A stretch of DNA of 64,000 nucleotides from Dryocosmus kuriphilus (Eukaryota > Arthropoda > Insecta > Hymenoptera > Cynipidae). This document shows, one piece after another, positions 60,621-64,000 of this stretch. The position numbers and the translations under genes were made by a program. The notes beneath the pieces were generated by a model. That model had not been told where the DNA came from. It searched no databases and saw nothing but the letters and a program-made list of their open reading frames with translations. The stretch is from positions 31,581,936 through 31,645,935 of the forward strand of contig CM076191.1 of assembly GCA_038277395.1 (NCBI GenBank), in the 5' to 3' direction. The number at the start of each line of letters is the position of its first letter. The stretch's first letter is position 1.

Positions 60621-60710
60621 CAACGTTCTGAGTTTGTAGTCGGAAGGTTGCAGGCTCGATTCTCGGTATCTGCACTATTTTTATTTTTGTTTGTTTGATT
60701 TTTATTTATT
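60598..60710 (+). repeat. tRNA-derived SINE-like head
   Basis: A box TAGCTCACACGG (60609-60620) and B box GGCTCGATTCT (about 60653-60663) are spaced as in tRNA genes. Foldable acceptor-arm complementarity and a CCA-ready end are not evident, and a T-rich tail follows, so this is a SINE-type copy rather than a functional tRNA. Confidence 0.5.
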
Positions 60711-61515
60711 AAAATTTTTATATATTAACTTTTCTTCTGTTTTTTTTTTATTTTACAAAAATGAACATTTACGTTTTTTTTTCAATGAAAAACTCGCTTT
60801 TTTAAAACTTTTTTGAAAAACTTTCTATTTTCAATTGTAATTTCCGTGAAAATATATTTAACATCGTTAAATATTATTATTGTGCTAACGTTTTTGATAG
60901 TTGGATTTACATTTTTCTTTTTCATATCCTATTCAAAACATAATTTTGCGTTTACATTCTCATTTTTAAATTTAAACAAATTGATCAAATCAATCATTTT
61001 CTTAGAAAATAAAATTGTTTGCGAAGAAAGTTTTAAAAAGAGCGAGTTTTTAATGGGAAGAAAACACTTAAAATATTCATTTTTGTAAAATTGAAAGAAA
61101 TAGAAGAAAATTGAATATAGAAACATTTTAATAAATTAGAGAATTATTTTTCAAATCGATAAGACGGACGATGAATTTTTTTAAGCCGTTTATCTCGAAA
61201 ATGGCCAAATATTGCGTTAATTTTATTTTAACAGCAAATTAGATGCAAAAAGAACACAAGAGTGAAAAAGATGAAAACGGTCTGTCCTTTTCGCTCTTGA
61301 GGGCTTTCTGCATGCAATTTTCAAGCAAAATTGAAATGCCGATTGGCTGAGGTTGGACACGTGCGCAGGTCTAGATTTTCATTTGTTTTGAAAGCAAGGC
61401 TCTGATGGACACTTTACGACACACTTACCAATTTGGAGAAAATTTCACTGCGATTTTAAATAATTACGACTTATTTGTCGTTTATCGTGTGTTTGGATTA
61501 TTTTTGAAAATTAAA
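60711..61515. other. Intergenic DNA with repeat related to 48300-48430
   Basis: T-rich and A-rich tracts. 61015-61140 resembles 48300-48430. No gene recognised. Confidence 0.3.
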
Positions 61516-61639
61516 ATGTCACTAAGAAATTGCTGTGCTTATAGAAGTTGCACTAATCGGAGAGGTGACGAAGGTGTTGTGCTGTTTCATTTTCCCAAAA
61601 AAGCGACAGACAAGTTTGCTCGATGGATTGAAAAATCAG
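61516..61639 (+). CDS. Orphan THAP-domain first exon (partial gene)
   Basis: ATG to a strong donor (TCAG then GTAAGTG), 124 nt, phase 1. Reads MSLRNCCAYRSCTNRRGDEG, then VLFHFPKKATDKFARWIEKS, with both N-terminal zinc Cys, the FP and the Trp of a THAP finger intact. No matching second exon (Cys-x2-His and AVPxxF box) is visible in the next 2.3 kb, so the rest either lies beyond the window or is lost. A transposon or a host THAP gene are both possible. Confidence 0.6.
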
Positions 61640-63455
61640 GTAAGTGACAAAAAAGATTATTTTTAGTGCCTGTAAAGTTGACATGTAGGTCAGTGTAGAC
61701 AATTTGTACTTTTTTGGTTGGCAGAATAGTATTCAGGGAGTTAAATCATGTGAGTCTTTAGACAGCATCATGTCTAGAAAAATTGCCTCTTAACACCTAA
61801 AATGAATTTCTATTTTTTGAAATTAAAAAAACCTTTTCATTTTTTTCCGTAAACTCTAAAATCGGCTTTATCGTTCCTCATCCTTTTTTAAATTCAGTTG
61901 TATAAGTTTACATAATACATACCTCTTAAAGTATACATTTTCCAATTAAAATTTTCTAGCTAATTCATTTTCTGTTTATACAAGTCTTTATTTGAAAATG
62001 TTGCCAAAAATGTTCCTTGTTCGTAAAAGTCAGGTTGCCTTTGAGACCAGCAAATCGGGTAAACGGGAAAATAACTAGGACTTTTTTGACACCTGAAAAA
62101 CGAAACCGAAATGACCGGAAATTTATTTCTTGATCGGGGTTTTTAAAAATTTTTAGTAAAAAAACTTTTACAATCTCTTAAAATGTCACACACTTCATAT
62201 CGCATGAAATTATGCAATTTTTAATGAGTTCAATTTGGAGGCTTGAACAATTATTAGAAATGGAAAACTTTTGCAATTCAACAATTTTAATCTTTAAAAC
62301 TGTACTTAATTAAATTTAAAAACAAAAAACTACAGTGTTCATAACTTTAGATTGAAATATTGAATTAAAATTTCAATTATTCCACAATTTCGAAATTTTC
62401 ATTTGTAACTTAAATGTTTGAATTTTAAACAGCATTCATCACAATTTGCTAATTATTAATTCAAAACGATTTTAATTTTGAAAACTCAATCTTCCAGGAT
62501 TCCTTTAATAAAGGAAAATATTTGATTCAAGAGGCAGTCGAGATCTTATCTTTTGGTAACGCATGGGAAGGAAATAGAGGCAAAAGATGGGAGTCGCCGC
62601 TCGACCGCCTGTTTTTTTTTGTCTTGGGCACGCTTCTACATTTTTATAATAATATAATACGAGAATCAGTAAATATTTCTTTACGTTCTTGATCTCGTTT
62701 AGAAAGTAAGATTTCATAATTGAATTTAGCGGATACTAAATTTTGTACCTTTACTTCCGTAAAGCATGCAGAGACTGAAAGTTGAGAATCAAAAATTGGT
62801 CAAAATCGGAAAATACGTAGGTCTTTCTCACACGTTATATCGGTTTCTATTTATCGACGTTAGCTACTTTCTCAGACAAACCATATTTTAATTCGATTTT
62901 CGTAAGTGGTTGCACAATTTTGACCGGTAGTGTATATTTTTAAGATTTACACTTTACAGGGATCACAGTCATTCCCCTTCCCCTTTTTTTAAATCCCCAT
63001 TTTTTCCTATTTTCTTAAAATTGACCCTTTTTCCCCTTTTCTCTTTAAATATATAAAAATGGAAATGTGAAAACCGGGAACAGAAATGTTTGTCCAATAT
63101 ATAATTGAGATTTTGAAACACTTAAATTGTAAACTGTTTCAGTTTAAAGAATTAATATTTACAATTAATAATTTCTTAAGCTTTGAATACTCAGTTTTCA
63201 AATTGACTAATTTTTACTTTTAATTTTAAATTGTCCACCTTTAAGAATGGTAGGTACCTTAAAATGATGCAAATGAAAAATAAATTAGAATTAGGTATCG
63301 AAAACTACAGCATTTGAAAATTTTACATCTTGAGCATTTCAAACATTACAAATGTTTTTATTAAAATAATTAAAATTGAAAAAGTATAAAGTGACATTTA
63401 ACGTTTTAATTATACATATCTTTCTACTAAGAAATGAAGAGATTTACGTTCAAAA
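61640..63455. other. AT-rich sequence after the THAP exon
   Basis: Searched by eye for the second half of the THAP finger on the plus strand without success. No gene recognised. Confidence 0.3.
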
Positions 63456-63870
63456 CAAAAAATCTGCTCACTTCTTTTCGCACATTCTTATCACGCGCTT
63501 CGCTCGCAAGATTGAGCGTCTCTATGGCGCGCGATCTGGTGGTCGTCGCGCTTCGCCCTCGGATGTTTTTGGTCCTCACACTTCGTGCTCGGGTTTCGTT
63601 ACTTGGGCCGTAAACGTTCAATACCCCTACTTTTAATGAAATTATTAAACTTAAATTTTATTAAAAATTACAAAAGAATTTTTTTACTTAAGGCTCTATC
63701 GACCTTAAGGAATACATTCTCATCACGACACTCGCGCTTCGCGCTCGACAACTACTTTTTTTTAAAATCCATTGTCGATTAGTATAATTTTTTTGTGATT
63801 TTCAAAATTTTTACAATGCAGGTTTTCGATTCTTAAAAGTAAAACGATGAGTGTTATAAAAAAAATCTTT
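63456..63870. repeat. Dispersed repeat with GCGCTTCGCGCTCG motif, copy 2
   Basis: Counterpart of 14917-15285 in the same orientation, with an added GC-rich insertion of about 40 bp near 63505-63550. Confidence 0.7.
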
Positions 63871-64000
63871 TAAAATAAATCTAATAACTTTTCTGATGAG
63901 AATGTAAAAACTTGTAGGTTTTTCCAACATAAACAATTCTGCTTCTTAATATTTTCTCAAATCTTGCATAGTTTAGCTGAAAAGTAGATTTCAGTTATTC

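Noticed and set aside
60609..60665. Functional tRNA gene
   Set aside because: A and B boxes are present but acceptor and anticodon stems do not form convincingly; better explained as a SINE head.

Overview
The window looks like transposon-dense nuclear DNA from an arthropod, most likely an insect and plausibly a hymenopteran. The evidence is AT-rich introns with GT-AG boundaries, insect-like alpha-SNAP and UDP-GlcNAc pyrophosphorylase genes, a CsRn1-type Ty3/gypsy element with a tRNA-Trp primer site, P-superfamily/THAP transposons and many foldback elements. I cannot name the species from sequence alone. Several genes carry single-base shifts next to short homopolymers, so either recent decay or uncorrected long-read errors should be kept in mind.

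Layout. 197-3090: an internally deleted THAP/P-type transposon with terminal inverted repeats, coding a short THAP protein on the minus strand. 3171-3338: a probable solo LTR. 4806-8770: alpha-SNAP (5 exons, intact, 292 aa); its first intron holds a 1-kb hairpin element. 11189-17818: UDP-N-acetylglucosamine pyrophosphorylase (3 exons, intact, 475 aa); its 5-kb first intron is packed with TIR elements. 18967-22990 (minus): an NKRF-like protein (XTBD, dsRBD, G-patch, R3H; 6 exons) with a LINE and a MITE in its introns and one apparent frameshift in the R3H domain. 23417-24462: another 1-kb hairpin, upstream of that gene.

24511-30929 is a decayed Ty3/gypsy retrotransposon. It abuts the most interesting object in the window, a 7.2-kb P-superfamily transposon (about 30924-38119). 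Its ten-exon transposase reads as an uninterrupted 1,081-aa protein with a complete THAP zinc finger and candidate D420/D513/E743 catalytic residues. A second, unrelated 98-aa ORF runs convergently from the other end.

38120-64000 has no intact host gene that I can support. It holds gene fragments with introns preserved (BAG6-like at 42581-43193; transportin-3-like at about 50305-50728 between two copies of the same MITE), a Ty3/gypsy remnant, a LINE 3' end, several foldback elements, tRNA-like SINE heads, and two orphan THAP first exons (54763-54895 and 61516-61639). THAP-type transposition has therefore left at least four separate traces in 64 kb.

The three host genes have ordinary cell functions (SNARE recycling, chitin/glycan precursor synthesis, probable XRN2-linked nuclear RNA metabolism) and show no sign of being functionally linked.
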